From the NCBI GenBank assembly GCA_963575745.1, contig CAUYUJ010016282.1, forward strand, positions 1,824,532 to 1,887,031: a stretch of 62,500 nt of DNA. Reading direction: 5' to 3'. Position 1 is the stretch's first letter, and each line of letters opens with the position of its first letter. This DNA is from Prorocentrum cordatum. Taxonomy: Eukaryota > Sar > Dinophyceae > Prorocentrales > Prorocentraceae. Shown here in pieces: positions 20,431 to 30,519 of this stretch. The notes beneath the pieces are model-generated. The model was not told the DNA's origin. It worked only from the letters and a program-made list of their open reading frames with translations, and did no database searches. The translations under genes and the position numbers were made by a program.

Positions 20431-21062
20431 AGAAGAGCATGGTAGACTGCTCTAAGTCCATCCTTGAGCGCCGCGGTGAGACGGACGCCAGGCTGTGGTT
20501 GAGTGCGCGCAGGCTATGGGTTCGAAAGCAGGCAGACCTGAGCACGCTGAGAGATGCGAGAAAAAGCTGCTGGCCCATGAGCTCCCTGAGGCAATTTCGG
20601 AGACCCCCTCCCCGATGGCGAAGGACGCCCAGAAGTGGTTGATTTGGCCAAGAGAGGAGGTCAGCTGCCAGCCTGGCCTCGACTTGCGTCAGCGGAGGAG
20701 TTGGGGGAACGCGGGCGCCAGGACTCCACGGCCAAGAGTAAAGCTTGGCGTGGGTTTGGAGCATCTGCAGCTGAAGGCCCCGGGAAGCTGGCCCATGCGA
20801 TTGCCCGACCCTAACAACTGGATGAGGCGCCCACTCTGGCCAAGGGTCAGCCACGCGGGCTGGTTGGAGCGGCTGCTATCACTGCAGTTCTTGAAGAATG
20901 GGAAGAGCAGTGGATCTCCGACGGCAGGGTTCAGGAGGCTGCGCCGACTGACTGGAGTTATCCGTGGAAGCTCGCCCCGATTTCTGAGGACCAGATCGTG
21001 CAGGCGCGTCGCTCTTTCAGTCCGTCTACAGGCTTGGGCTGGGACAACTTTCTTTATACGGG
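20431..21062 (+). pseudogene. LINE B spacer between EN and RT
   Basis: Charged spacer in several frames. The piece ITAVLEEWEEQWISDGRVQE (near 20875) followed by RSFSPSTGLGWDNFLY matches the pre-RT segment in which LINEs carry their first RT block (S.tG.D). No catalytic residues lie here. Confidence 0.45.
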
Positions 21063-21995
21063 GTGGCTCGATCCTTGGATGGTGCGTTCGTTCAGAGGTT
21101 GCAAGAGATTCTCACGAGCTGGGGGCGCAATCCCCGTTGCGAGCGGGCGCGGGTAACGATCGATGTATTTCTTCCAAGGCCAGGTGGTGGAGCCAGGCCC
21201 ATTGGCCTTCTGCGTTTTTGGGCGCGTGTATGGAGCCGTTGCAGGAGGCGATGCGTCAAGAGTTCGGGGGCCCCTGTTGATGCGCAATTCTTCTGGGGAA
21301 AGGATGCGGCGACCAGTTGCGACAAAGCAGCATGCCTGCATACTGCGTTGGCGGGCCACGCTAGACGGGAAGGTTTGTCGGAGATAACTGTTTGTTACGA
21401 CGCCCGCAAGTTCCACGATAATGTCAGTCGTCAACAGTTGCGAGAAGCAGCGGAGCACTACGGCTTCGACGGTGCCTTACTAAAGGCGCTTTGTTGTCTC
21501 TACCGCGCGCCTCGCAGAGCACGGTGGACGGGCGGCGCCAGCAGCAGCTGGAGCAGCACGGTGGCAGGATGTAGCGCAGCAGCTGGGGCATCGACGTCGA
21601 TGGCTTCACGCCTCCTCAAGCGCTTGGCAGCGGAGACCCCGCCGTGCCGAGCCCTCGACGTCGCGGGCGACTTGGCGACGCGCGCCATCGGAGGCCCCAG
21701 GACAGTAGTCACGAACACGATTACCAGCTTTGAGATTGTCACGTCGGAGTTGGAGTCGAGGACGTTGCCAATTAACTGGAACAAGACCAAGTTCATGATG
21801 TTTGATCACAGCCAGCTGCTTGAGTTGGTACCGGACCCCAGGTGGAGGCTTTCAGGCGACAAAGCTGGTCATCGCCCACCGCGACCTCGGCGGCGACTCG
21901 CTGGGCGGCAGAGCTCGACGGGTTGGCGCGCAGGCTTCGAGAAGCGCGGCCGCTCGCAGCGCTGGAGTGGCTCTGCGACAGCTGGGGCAGAGTGA
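21063..21995 (+). pseudogene. LINE B reverse transcriptase
   Basis: One open frame of 310 codons. Fingers: TIDVFLPRPGGGARPIGLLR, then FWARVWSRCRRRCV. Palm: VCYDARKFHDNVSRQQL at 21390-21440, with the first catalytic Asp. The region before the second active-site box is shortened. The YADD box reads DVAGDLATRAIGG (near 21657-21695), so Ala-Asp-Asp has become Ala-Gly-Asp. The thumb start ESRTLPINWNKTKFMMFDH is kept. The frame is long, but the active site is broken. It then degrades into unrelated reading up to 22020. Confidence 0.7.
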
Positions 21996-22389
21996 AAACG
22001 TAATCGTGTCTATCGAGTAGGGGCTCTCGCTAAGGCCACGCGGGGATCCCATATTTTGGGGGCCCCGCCAACCACCCTCCACGAGCTTCGGGTCCAAGCT
22101 GTGAGATCCTGGGGCCCCCTCCTCCGTGGTACTTACCTGGGCTTCAGGTTTCTCTCGTTATCTCGCCTCTGGCTCAGGGGCGCGCTTCTGGTGGCGCTGG
22201 TTTCGGCTGTGAAGGAATTCGTTAGGTGTCTGTGGGGCCCGCTCGATTTCGGGATAAGCTTTAGAGCCCTGTGTTCAGGGCGCCCTGGCGGCCCAGGGGG
22301 GCAGGGCCCCCTGGGGCCAGGTCCGCCAGCCTGTTGCTGCGCTTTTCCTGCAGTATTCTCGGATCCGATGGGCTTTCGATGTTTCGCAG

Positions 22390-23410
22390 ATGGCCCTGGT
22401 GGACGACCTCAATAGAGAATGGCCGATTGATCGATTCTTGCCCGAGTTCTTCGCGCTGCTTCTGCGCGGCCCGGTCGTTCGGGCCATTGAGCGGGAAGAG
22501 CGGCTGAAACAATTCGATTTCTGTCAGCGCGGTGGCCCCGTTTTCTGGCGGCCCATTCACCGGCTCCTCGGGCGCAAAGGCTCGGAGGCTTGGACTGCAT
22601 CTCACAAGGCGGCCTTGTCGGCGCTCGCGGTGAATGCGCACTGGCGCCAACGCAGAGCGTGCGAGCGCTGCCCCGAGGCCCCCGACCAGTGTCAGTTGCG
22701 CAGAGACGTCAAATTCACTCTGTGCCGCCGCAGGTGCCAGCTCGCGGCCTTCGCCCCCTGGCGCCGGCTTTCGCTTCCCGGCGCCGCGAGTACCTGGATC
22801 TCGTTGTTGCGACGGCCGCTCGACGAGCCTGAAATCGCCCGACATCAGCGATATATGTTTGAACATATGTTTGTTCCCCAGCCCCGCGTCCTGGGCCAGG
22901 CCCCCCCCCCCCCCCGAGGCCCCTTGGGCCCGTGCGCCCGACGCTGGCAGCGGCTCCAGCACGGGCCCCTCTTTGTCCCCGCTGGGGGGGCCATGTTTTC
23001 ACGGATGGCTCGGGCTTTGAAGGGGTGCTTCCAGGACTCAGGATTGCGGGATGGGCGATTGTGGCGCTCGACAGCCCAGGTCGAACCCTCGCTGCACTGT
23101 TTGGCGTCGTGGCCTCCTTAGAAGCGCCAGAACAGCTGGCGAGAGACGGGGAAGATTTCGCAGTGTTGATGCTGTCTCGCCGACGGGCCCGTCACGGGAG
23201 CGGCTGGCGCCCCGTCGGCACAGGCCCGCTTGCGTGCTGAGATCGGGGATCGCCTGGAAGGCAACACATATATTTTTCATTGAAGAAGTCCTTCGCGCAC
23301 CTCGATGGTGGATGCGAGGGGGGGTCGCATCGCGGAGCTGCACAGGTTTGGGAACTCGGAGGCGGATTGTCTCGCTGAGGAGGGAGCTGAGCCATTCCGC
23401 GCCTCCTTGA
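22390..23410 (+). pseudogene. LINE B RNase H domain and preceding connection
   Basis: The frame 22390-23121 is open but low in motifs. RNase H begins near 22992 with GHVFTDGSGFEGVLPGLRIA (first Asp of the D-E-D-D set) and GWAIVALDSP. EQLARDGEDFAV (near 23128-23165) holds the Glu/Asp pair. GNSEADCLAEEGAE near 23350-23392 is the typical RNase H end (GN..AD.LA). The domain is spread over at least two frames. RNase H in a LINE is known for several plant and protist clades. Confidence 0.65.
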
Positions 23411-24170
23411 ACGAGCGACTCCGTATAAGAGGATCCATGGAGTTTGCGCGCCGCGTCGGGGTGTTCTGCGCCAGCCAGCAAGCTGAGTGCAGGGGGATGT
23501 ACATGAATGATCACGTCGGATTGGAATGGATAAGCTACGCCCTGCTTGATGCTGTTCCTGGGATGCCCCTCTCCGGGGCATCGGAGCCAGAGTCGGGGGC
23601 GCCTGGGGGCCCAGGGGGCCCTGGCCAGGCTGGCGGGCCCCCCGAGGCCCCGGGGGCGCCTGCTCGCGAGCGGCCTCAGACCCCCCCCCCCCCCATCCGA
23701 CATGAGTCGGACGGGCGCGCGCTTCATGACGCGATGCTCTGTTGCACGGCATGCGGAGCCATGGCGCGCTCCAGCATGAAACGGGGGAACCTGCGTTCGA
23801 GGCGTCGGCCCCAGTCCTCTGGGGGGCGCGCCTTTTACGTGGGCAAGTTTCGTGCTGGACGAAGCCCAGCCCGTCGGAATCCGCAGAGGCTCTCGATGGC
23901 GTATGCAGGGCGCCCCTCCCTGAGGTCAGGAGTGAGTGGGCCTTTTTTTTCCACCGCCTGGCCCCGGGGCCTTCAGGGGCCCCCGGAAGGTCGGGGGGCC
24001 GCCAGGTCCAGCGGCCGTGCGCGCGAGGCTCCAGCCGCGGACCTGCCGAGGGCCCTCGCGCTGATCGGCCTCGCCCGCGAGGACCTGGAGGCCCTGGGTC
24101 GGGGGGCGGGGGCCGGGCGGGCGCGCGGGAGGGAACCTGGGGGCGAGGTTCCCCCCTGCGGCCCCGCCTG
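23411..24170 (+). pseudogene. LINE B C-terminal tail
   Basis: Frame 23305-24171 continues beyond RNase H into a Pro/Gly-rich linker and a Cys-containing end, MLCCTACGAMARSSMKRGNL, with RPSLRSG nearby. In relatives this is a zinc ribbon with the PH.l....C..CG pattern. Only the first Cys pair is intact. The last part (23980-24170) is Arg/Gly/Ala-rich and looks like GC-rich spacer. Confidence 0.45.
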
Positions 24171-24235
24171 ACTTGTCTGTCCTTTCTGTGCGTGTCGAAC
24201 GCGGTCGTGCCTTTCACGGTTGTGGGCGTAGTCCC

Positions 24236-24253
24236 TTCTCTCTCTCTCTCTCG

Positions 24254-24300
<47 letters not shown>

Positions 24301-24302
24301 TC

Positions 24303-24355
<53 letters not shown>

Positions 24356-24418
24356 TTCTCTCCCTCTGTTTCTCTCTATCACAGTCTCCCTTCCCCTGTC
24401 TCCTTCCTTCTTCTCTTG
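24236..24418. repeat. (TC)n microsatellite and pyrimidine tract
   Basis: About 180 bp of TC dinucleotides with TTTG, TATG and TTTC interruptions, ending in mixed pyrimidines. It follows LINE B and ends at an SL-like string (24418-24440). Confidence 0.9.
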
Positions 24419-24440
24419 CCGTAGCCACTCGGCTCGCATC
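24418..24440 (+). other. Degenerate SL-like string after the (TC)n tract
   Basis: GCCGTAGCCACTCGGCTCGC shares CCGTAGCCA and GGCTC, in order, with the SL core; the middle is CTC instead of TTTT. The G at the first position is allowed. The upstream pyrimidine tract is like the one at 17250. No ORF start could be tied to it, so it is weaker than the other SL sites. Confidence 0.35.
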
Positions 24441-25439
24441 GAGGGTTTCTCTCGGAGCGTTGCCCCCGGCCCCGCGCCCTCAGGTCGCCCGCCGCGGCGG
24501 CCGCGGCTCGGCCGCAATCTACCTGCGCCCCCGGCCCGGGTAGCAGGTGGTGACAGAGGGGGCGACGCCTTTTTCGGCAGCGTCCTCCGCGCCCTGCGGC
24601 TCCAGCTCGGCCCCGGCAACGCCGCCCGCTTCTTCCGCGTCGTTGGGCGCCCGCGGCGAGGTGGCCAATGGCGACCGCTTCCGTGCAGCGCCGCCAGCGC
24701 TTCCAATGTGCAGCGGCACGCATGAGCGTCGAGCGATTGACGCGGTTACCAGGCCCCCAGCTCGACCTCGTCGCCGACGCAGCGACGCATCACTTGGGCG
24801 CCCCGCGCGCCCCCCTGGTTCACCACTAGAGACCGCAGCGCGCCCCCTCGCATTACCGAGCAGGGCCCAGTGGCCGCCTAACCCCAGACGCATCACGGCG
24901 ATTTCAACGCTATGCGAGTCGACATGCTGCGCAGTCTCGGCGACGAACTGCGAGCCCAACGAGCTGACCCGCATGACTTCCGCTAGTGACTTGCGCGGCT
25001 TCCGCGCCGGAGCGCCTGCTCTACGCGCTGACTCACCGCCGCGGCGCACGGCAAAAAATCCACGCTGAATCTCCGCAGTCGCCCCACCTCATGGGACAGG
25101 CCGCGGCTGCTTCCCCGCCGCCCAACGCATGGTGGATGCGGTCCGCGGCATTGGAAACTGCGCGTGCTCATTCCCGCCGCCGTCGCGGCCGCGAGCAAGG
25201 TCTTCCCGCGCCTCTTCCACCAGTTTGTTATTGCCGCGAACCTCGCCACCATCGCGGCGGGCATCAGCCCCGCGACCGCGGCAGCATGCGGGCGCGCCGC
25301 TGGCTGCTGAACCGCGGCAGCACCAGCTCGCGTGCCGGCGCCAGCATCCATTCGATTTAAATTGGCAAGTCGTTTGAGGGGGGCATTCTCGCGGCCGCTG
25401 CGACGCGCCCCGCTCGCCGCGATCAGTGCATCAGCTCTT
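24441..25439. other. GC-rich DNA, no gene recognised
   Basis: Open frames exist on both strands (for example 24547-25068 + and 24519-25049 -), but they mirror each other and have biased Ala/Arg/Pro content without motifs. They are read as composition effects. Confidence 0.4.
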
Positions 25440-26425
25440 GCGTGTCCACCGTCGCGACCGACGACACCATGCTCGCCGTCGTCTCCGCGATCCTCGCGCT
25501 GTTCATCACCGCGGTGCGCCGCCGCCGCTCCGCTGCAGCAGCAGCTGCGTAGAGATCCTGCCGCCGCGCGCTCGTCGTCGCACTTGCGCCGGCCCCCGCC
25601 CCCCCCCCTTCCCTCGACCCCCATCCAGCCCGCTGCCACCCCCCAGGGCCCCGCGACAGCCGGCAGAAGACGAGGCAAAAGGAGGGCGACGCCGATCGCG
25701 ACGACGACGACGACGGCGACGGGCCAGAGTTGGGCGGCTTTCCAGGCCGGGGTCGCCGCCCCCCCTCTGCAGCACCACTTGCCAAGGGTCCGACGTCCGA
25801 CGACATTTGTCCAACGACTAACGACCGACCGACGATCGTCGACCACCCGAAGGCGACCGCGCGCGCCGCGGCACCACCCGTCGCGACGCCCTACGATCAG
25901 CGGCCCACGACCGACGCCTGACGACCGAAAGCCGTCGCGACAACGGCGCGTGGGCACACTTCTGGCTGGCGCAAGCACGGCAGCACCAGCTCGCCCGTCG
26001 CCTCCGCAATCCTCGCGCCCTCGCGCCGTTCATCGCCGTGGCGCGCCGCCGCCGCTCCGCTGCAATGCCACCTGCGTCGTGGGCGCCTGCCGCTCCGCCG
26101 CGCGCCCGTCGTCGCGCTCGCACCGCGCCCCTGAATTCTCCTCCCCCCGTTCAACCCTCGCCCAGCCCGGTGCGACCGCCCCGCGACAGCCCGCAGAGGA
26201 CGAGGCAGGAGGACGACGGATCCGACGACGACGACGACAGGCCGGAGCAGGTCAGTTGGCCGGGCCGCGACCGCAGCTTTCCTTTCTGCGGGATTCGCTG
26301 CCCAGGATCCGACGTCAGATGCCCGCCGACCGACGACCGACCGACGTCCGTCGACCGTCCGACGACGACCGCGCGTCTCAGACATCGACTGCAGCGAAGA
26401 ACTCCGACCGACGGCCGATGTCCGA
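25440..26425. repeat. Diverged tandem duplication, ~525-bp unit, two copies
   Basis: 25440-25950 and 25965-26425 align. Shared blocks include TCCGC(G/A)ATCCTCGCGC..., the segment GCGCCGCCGCCGCTCCGCTG at 25516 and 26043, CCCCGCGACAGCC with a (GAC)n run, and (C)CGACGTC(C)GA near the ends. The long ORF 25332-26651 across both copies reflects GC content and has no domain. Confidence 0.55.
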
Positions 26426-26651
26426 CGAGTGGCTGGCCAAGCGAGGTGATTGTTCCATCCCGGCCGCGCCAGCCGCGCGGGCACTTCTTGCCGCGCCAGC
26501 GGCTGAAGACGCGCTTGCCACGACCTCGCGTGACCACCGCGCTGGCCGATGGGAGCGATTCTCCATTTCGGGCCTTAAGCAGCGTCTTCTGCGCATTCTC
26601 AGGCCCATGGAGAGACCAGAAGCTTCGCGGCTGCTCACTCGCGGCTTCTAG

Positions 26652-27426
26652 CTACACCTCGGGAACTTCTTGAGCAGCACGGGCGGCTCGGCCCTGCCAG
26701 GTCGAGGGTGCCCTGGCGCAGCCCGCGTGTCCTTTCTGGCGCTCTGGGAATATGGGGGCGCGTTGCCGTCGGAAGATTCACGCGTCATCTCGGGCATCCT
26801 GCGCAAGCAACCCCGATTGCATCTCAGCTGCCCCGCGGCGGGCCCTCGGGGACAGCTGCCGACGAGGGCCACGCTGACGTCGATGGCCAATCGCCCCCCC
26901 AGCCCCCCAAGCAGCTCGCGGGCCCCTCGCGACTGAGCGGCTAGAGATGCGGCCATCGCCGCCCGACAGCGCGTCGCGCACGCCCATTCAACTTCGCTCA
27001 TGTTACAGCATTGCGCTATGGATTTTCCTTCGCAGCGTTCAACCCAGGGCGTTGGAAGTCATCATTTCGCGCTTGCAGGTCCCAAGAGAAGTTTAACATG
27101 ACAGCGCAGTTATCGTTGTCTGTGCTTCTCCCTCTTGGGCGAGTTATTCCCCATAATCGGAGCCCGCTGCGGACGGGCCGTCGGCTCCCATGCCTGTTTC
27201 GCACTGGAGTCGGACTGGTGTCAGAGCTTGTTTTGTTCCAGCTCTGCGCGCGAGGGCCACTTTCAGCCCCCGGCCCATCTGTGGATGTCACGAGGAGAAC
27301 GGCAGAGCGGGAACGAAGACGGCAGGGAAAAGAAGGAGCAGCCTTCGACGACAAGCGAACAACGCGAAACCAGCGAAACGACGTTGCGCAGCGACGGGCC
27401 TGAGCACGCTTTAAACAAAACGTAAT
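26652..27426. other. No gene recognised
   Basis: Moderate GC. Short frames at 26670-26936 and 27011-27425 carry no motif. The second has a Lys/Glu-rich end (GREKKEQPSTTSEQRETSET) but no other support. Confidence 0.35.
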
Positions 27427-29151
27427 ATGACGTTTCTCACACTGCTGTGCTTGAGCGATGTCAGCCAGCCAAGGGCCCACAATAGAAAACGCGATCAGCA
27501 ACGCCCAGAGCGGACTCAAGTTTCACCAGCCCCTTCTACAGCGCCAGTTGCAGTTCGACCGCCTGTAGCGTTTGCCGCCCGCGACCCACGCGTGCATTGC
27601 CCGATCTACCTGGGCCACCACCCAGCTGTCAGCGCCCGCGTCTTCACAGTTAGCCTCCAGCTGGCCACCTTATCCCCACCGCCTCCCACGACCTCGCGAG
27701 CCGCGCGCTGTAGCGCCGTGGCTCTGGCCGACGCTTGGGACCCTTGGGGCGGCGTCGCCCTCCCAGGCACAGCCCCCCCCCGCCCCGCTGGTTGCCGCCC
27801 CGCGGGCACCGGCGCGACCCTCTGCAACCGCGAGAGCCGCCCCATCAACGGCCTACACGGCGCCGTCGCCAGCCAAGCAGGAGAGGCATACCCGCGTTGG
27901 GTCGCCATGGTGGCGAACGGGCACGCCGCGCATTTGCCCCCGTCCAGCCTGGCTGTCCCCGCCCCTGAAGCGACCCTTAGCCAGCGTCGCGCTCGCGACG
28001 CACCTTCGCGCCCCCGCCGCTCCTGCCACCCCCACCTTGCCGACCGCGGCACGGCGAGGAAGAGGGGGAAGAGGGGGGCGAGGAGGGCGAGGAGCCAGGC
28101 CCAGAGCCAGAGCCGGATCCAAGACGACGCCGCCGACGATGAGGAGTCGCCGCTGCGCAAGCACGCTGGGCTACCAACTGCTCCCCCTTCCTGGCGGAGG
28201 CGCCGTTGCGACTGGCCCTTCCCCGTCGATCTCTGCGTCGCCACTGCGCCCCACCCACCCCGCCCCCCCCTCGCCCAGCACTCGTCAGGCCGAGGAGGGG
28301 CGACGACGGGGGCGACCGCGACGACGGCGGGGGCGACCGCGACGAAGGCACAAGGCTGCCGCGCAGGCGCGCTGTCTTCTGTCGGGCGCCAGCCCACGGG
28401 GACAGGCGCAGCCGACGCGCGCGGCCTCGGGGCGCCCCCGGCGCCAGCCTCTGCGGCTGGCCAGTCTCGCAGTCGCCGTCGCGTGCGCCTAAAGCAGGGG
28501 GGCCTGCGGCCTCCTGCGGCCCCTCGGGGCCCTGCGCGGCCCTCCAGGCCAGTGCGCGGCCTCCGCGCCCTCCCCTTGCGGGCGCTGGCCGCCTGCGCGG
28601 CCCTCTGCGCACTTATCCCCGCCTTCCGCCCCGCCCCCGGGATTCGCGGGCCGTCGAGGCCCCGCCCCGCCGCCGCTGACAGACCGCCGTCAGCCGCCAG
28701 GCGTTGCAATCTCCCATTGGCGACCGACAGATGCAGTGCATTCTGTTCCGGCGCGCTGCGGGCCATGCCCCGCGTCGCCATGTCGACCCGCGCCTTCGGC
28801 TCAATGACGATTTTGCCCTCCTTTTCGGCGCGACAAGCGTGCTGGACAGGGGCGACGCCACTCGAAAGTGGGCCTCCCACGCGACCCCTTGTACTCCCTC
28901 GTGGCCACTTGGATCAGCTGCCCTCTCCACTGCTTGCGCCATCCGAGCCTCTCGCTGCTGCGGCTGCCGCCATCCGCCGCAGCGCCCCACCGCGAGTTGC
29001 GCGCCTCCTAGGGGCCCCTGCCCCGTCGCCACGCGCGGGCCCACTTCGGCGGCTCTTCCCTCCGCCGCTTCGCATTTCCAATCCCACTGGCGGTCGTCTG
29101 CTTTTCCGCCCGCACGCGTCCACGCGATGCCCCCGACGTTTCAACAACTAG
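27427..29151 (+). other. 574-codon open frame of uncertain coding status
   Basis: This is the longest open frame in the window. It starts MTFLTLLCLSDVSQPRA and ends RFNN before TAG. Composition is extreme (Ala, Pro, Arg, Ser), with no recognised domain, and a 424-codon frame runs antisense over 27606-28880. Another + frame encodes an acidic run (EEEGEEGGEEGEEPGPEPEP, near 28050-28110) that looks at least as protein-like. Third-position GC is high but not decisive. It may be a GC-rich host exon or simple composition. No function is proposed. Confidence 0.25.
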
Positions 29152-29294
29152 TTCTGGCCAACTGGAGCCCTTGCGCTCCCTCGTTCGCGATGTGCAAGCG
29201 GAGGGGCGTCCGAGGCGGCTGGTTCCCTGGGGGCGAGCGCAAGCCCCCTTCTGTATTGTGGGGGTGGCATGGCACTTGCGCCCTTGGCCCTTGC
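29152..29294. other. Short spacer before the SL array
   Basis: GC-moderate sequence without motif. It precedes the inferred insertion point of LINE C. Confidence 0.4.
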
Positions 29295-29355
29295 GCCGTA
29301 GCCGTTGTGTCTCAAGGACTTGGCTCAAGCCTGTGGCTCAGGAGCTATTCTCAAG
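29295..29355 (+). other. Tandem array of degenerate spliced-leader relics
   Basis: 29295-29316 matches the SL at 18 of 21 core positions, with G at the variable first base. Three further units follow head to tail, each resembling the SL from its internal CC onward: 29317-29329 (GACTTGGCTCAAG), 29330-29342 (CCTGTGGCTCAGG) and 29343-29355 (AGCTATTCTCAAG). Loss of the first ~7 nt of inner copies is expected, because the AG inside CCGTAG can act as acceptor when an SL-bearing transcript is trans-spliced again. The array leads into LINE C; ORF1 starts 253 nt after it. Confidence 0.75.
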
Positions 29356-29607
29356 CGAGAGGGCGTGAGCGGCCCTGACATGCTTCTACCATGCTCTCAC
29401 CGCAACTCCCTCTACTATGTCTTGCAATCCCGATTCTCTCATTCCCGCAACGTTGTCTGCCGTTCGACATGTCAGGCACGGCATCTGCGTTCGGGAAGGG
29501 CGGAAGCCGCGAACGCAAGCCTCGAGGCAGCAGCCCCGGGGCTCCGGGGAGAAAGCTGGCAAAACGAGAGTGATCGCATTTCTTGAGATGGGGGCTCGGC
29601 GTCGCTC

Positions 29608-30211
29608 GTGGAGGCGGCTCCGCCATGGTTCCAAGATTTTGAAAAGAGGCAGAACAAGCGCCTCGACAGCATCGACGCCAAGGTCGACTCGCTGAAGGGC
29701 ATGATCCGGGAGGTCCGGGAGGAGGCGGGGCACGCGCAGGTTGAGGTTAGCACCGCGAAGGAACAGGTCGAGGACTTGGAGATCGAATTTACCTACCTGA
29801 AGGCGGAAATGGAGGCGTGCGTTTCCAAGGATGCCTTAAGGGGGGAGGTGGAGGAGATTGCGAGGAAGACCATCGACAAGAAAGGGGGAGGGGCTAAAGT
29901 CTCTGCGCGCGGCGCGCGGAGGTGGAGGAGGTGAAGGAAACGGAGGGGGTGAAGATGAGGAGCGTTTCAGGCAGGCGCTGGCCTCCAGCTTCTCGGAGAG
30001 GAAGGAATTCAAAGCCATCGAAGCCGAACTGAAGGACGTTTTGTCGAAGGTGCTCCCCGATGACAACACGGCCAAGATCGATGCGTTCTCGGGCTGGGCG
30101 AAGATGGGAACCATTACTTTCGACGCTTTCCAGGACAATATCAAGGTCTACAAGGCTATCCGCACGAACGCCGACCCCATCCATCCTCGGAAAGCTGCTC
30201 CTCCGGAATAA
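29608..30211 (+). pseudogene. LINE C ORF1, coiled coil, one frameshift
   Basis: The GTG/ATG-less frame from 29608 reads EAAPPWFQDFEKRQNKRLDS, then long heptads (KVDSLKGMIREVREEAGHAQ, KEQVEDLEIEFTYLKAEMEA), with a TGA at 29932. From about 29940 the reading continues one frame over as FRQALASSFSERKEFKAIEA, VLSKVLPDDNTAKIDAFSGW and DNIKVYKAIRTNADP. ORF1 proteins of LINEs form coiled-coil trimers and bind the element RNA. The second part has no named domain. The shift lies in the Gly/Arg-rich hinge at 29890-29940. Confidence 0.55.
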
Positions 30212-30519
30212 TTTGACGAAGGACGAGAGAGCTGTCGACAAAAAGTTGGGATCTACCAAGTACCATATTTTGGAGTGAAGAGAGGCGGGGGAGGGAGAGG
30301 TGGAGATCGTCTGGAGGAAGAAGCTCGCGAAGGCAAGCGGCGAAATGGTAGCTTGGTTCGATGGCGACGGCGCGCGGCATGTTCGGACGCCGCAAAGAAG
30401 GTGGAACAACTCATCGAAACTCCGATGATGGATTGGTTGGCGAAGCTGGACCCAGATCTGGCCACTGACAGCGATTGACGCATTGCCAGTGCGACTGCGG
30501 GCGTGCTGGAGAGGCCTCC

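Larger units (their letters stand above)
17272..24170 (+). mobile_element. LINE B: non-LTR retrotransposon with ORF1, EN, RT and RNase H
   Basis: Domains occur in the order zinc ribbon and coiled-coil ORF1 (17550-18475), APE-type endonuclease (19440-20200), reverse transcriptase (20880-21995), RNase H (22980-23400) and a Cys-containing tail (to about 23930). All are on the + strand. The 5' end is marked by the SL copy at 17250. The 3' limit is uncertain and is set before the (TC)n tract at 24236. Several frameshifts and lost catalytic residues make it inactive. Confidence 0.75.

Noticed and set aside
24983-25978. 331-codon antisense ORF
   Set aside because: It mirrors a + strand frame in GC-rich duplicated DNA, has no motif and crosses the duplication border.
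27606-28880. 424-codon antisense ORF with a hydrophobic run (WIRLWLWAWLLALLAPLF)
   Set aside because: The hydrophobic run is the complement of an acidic, repetitive + strand stretch; there is no independent support for a membrane protein.
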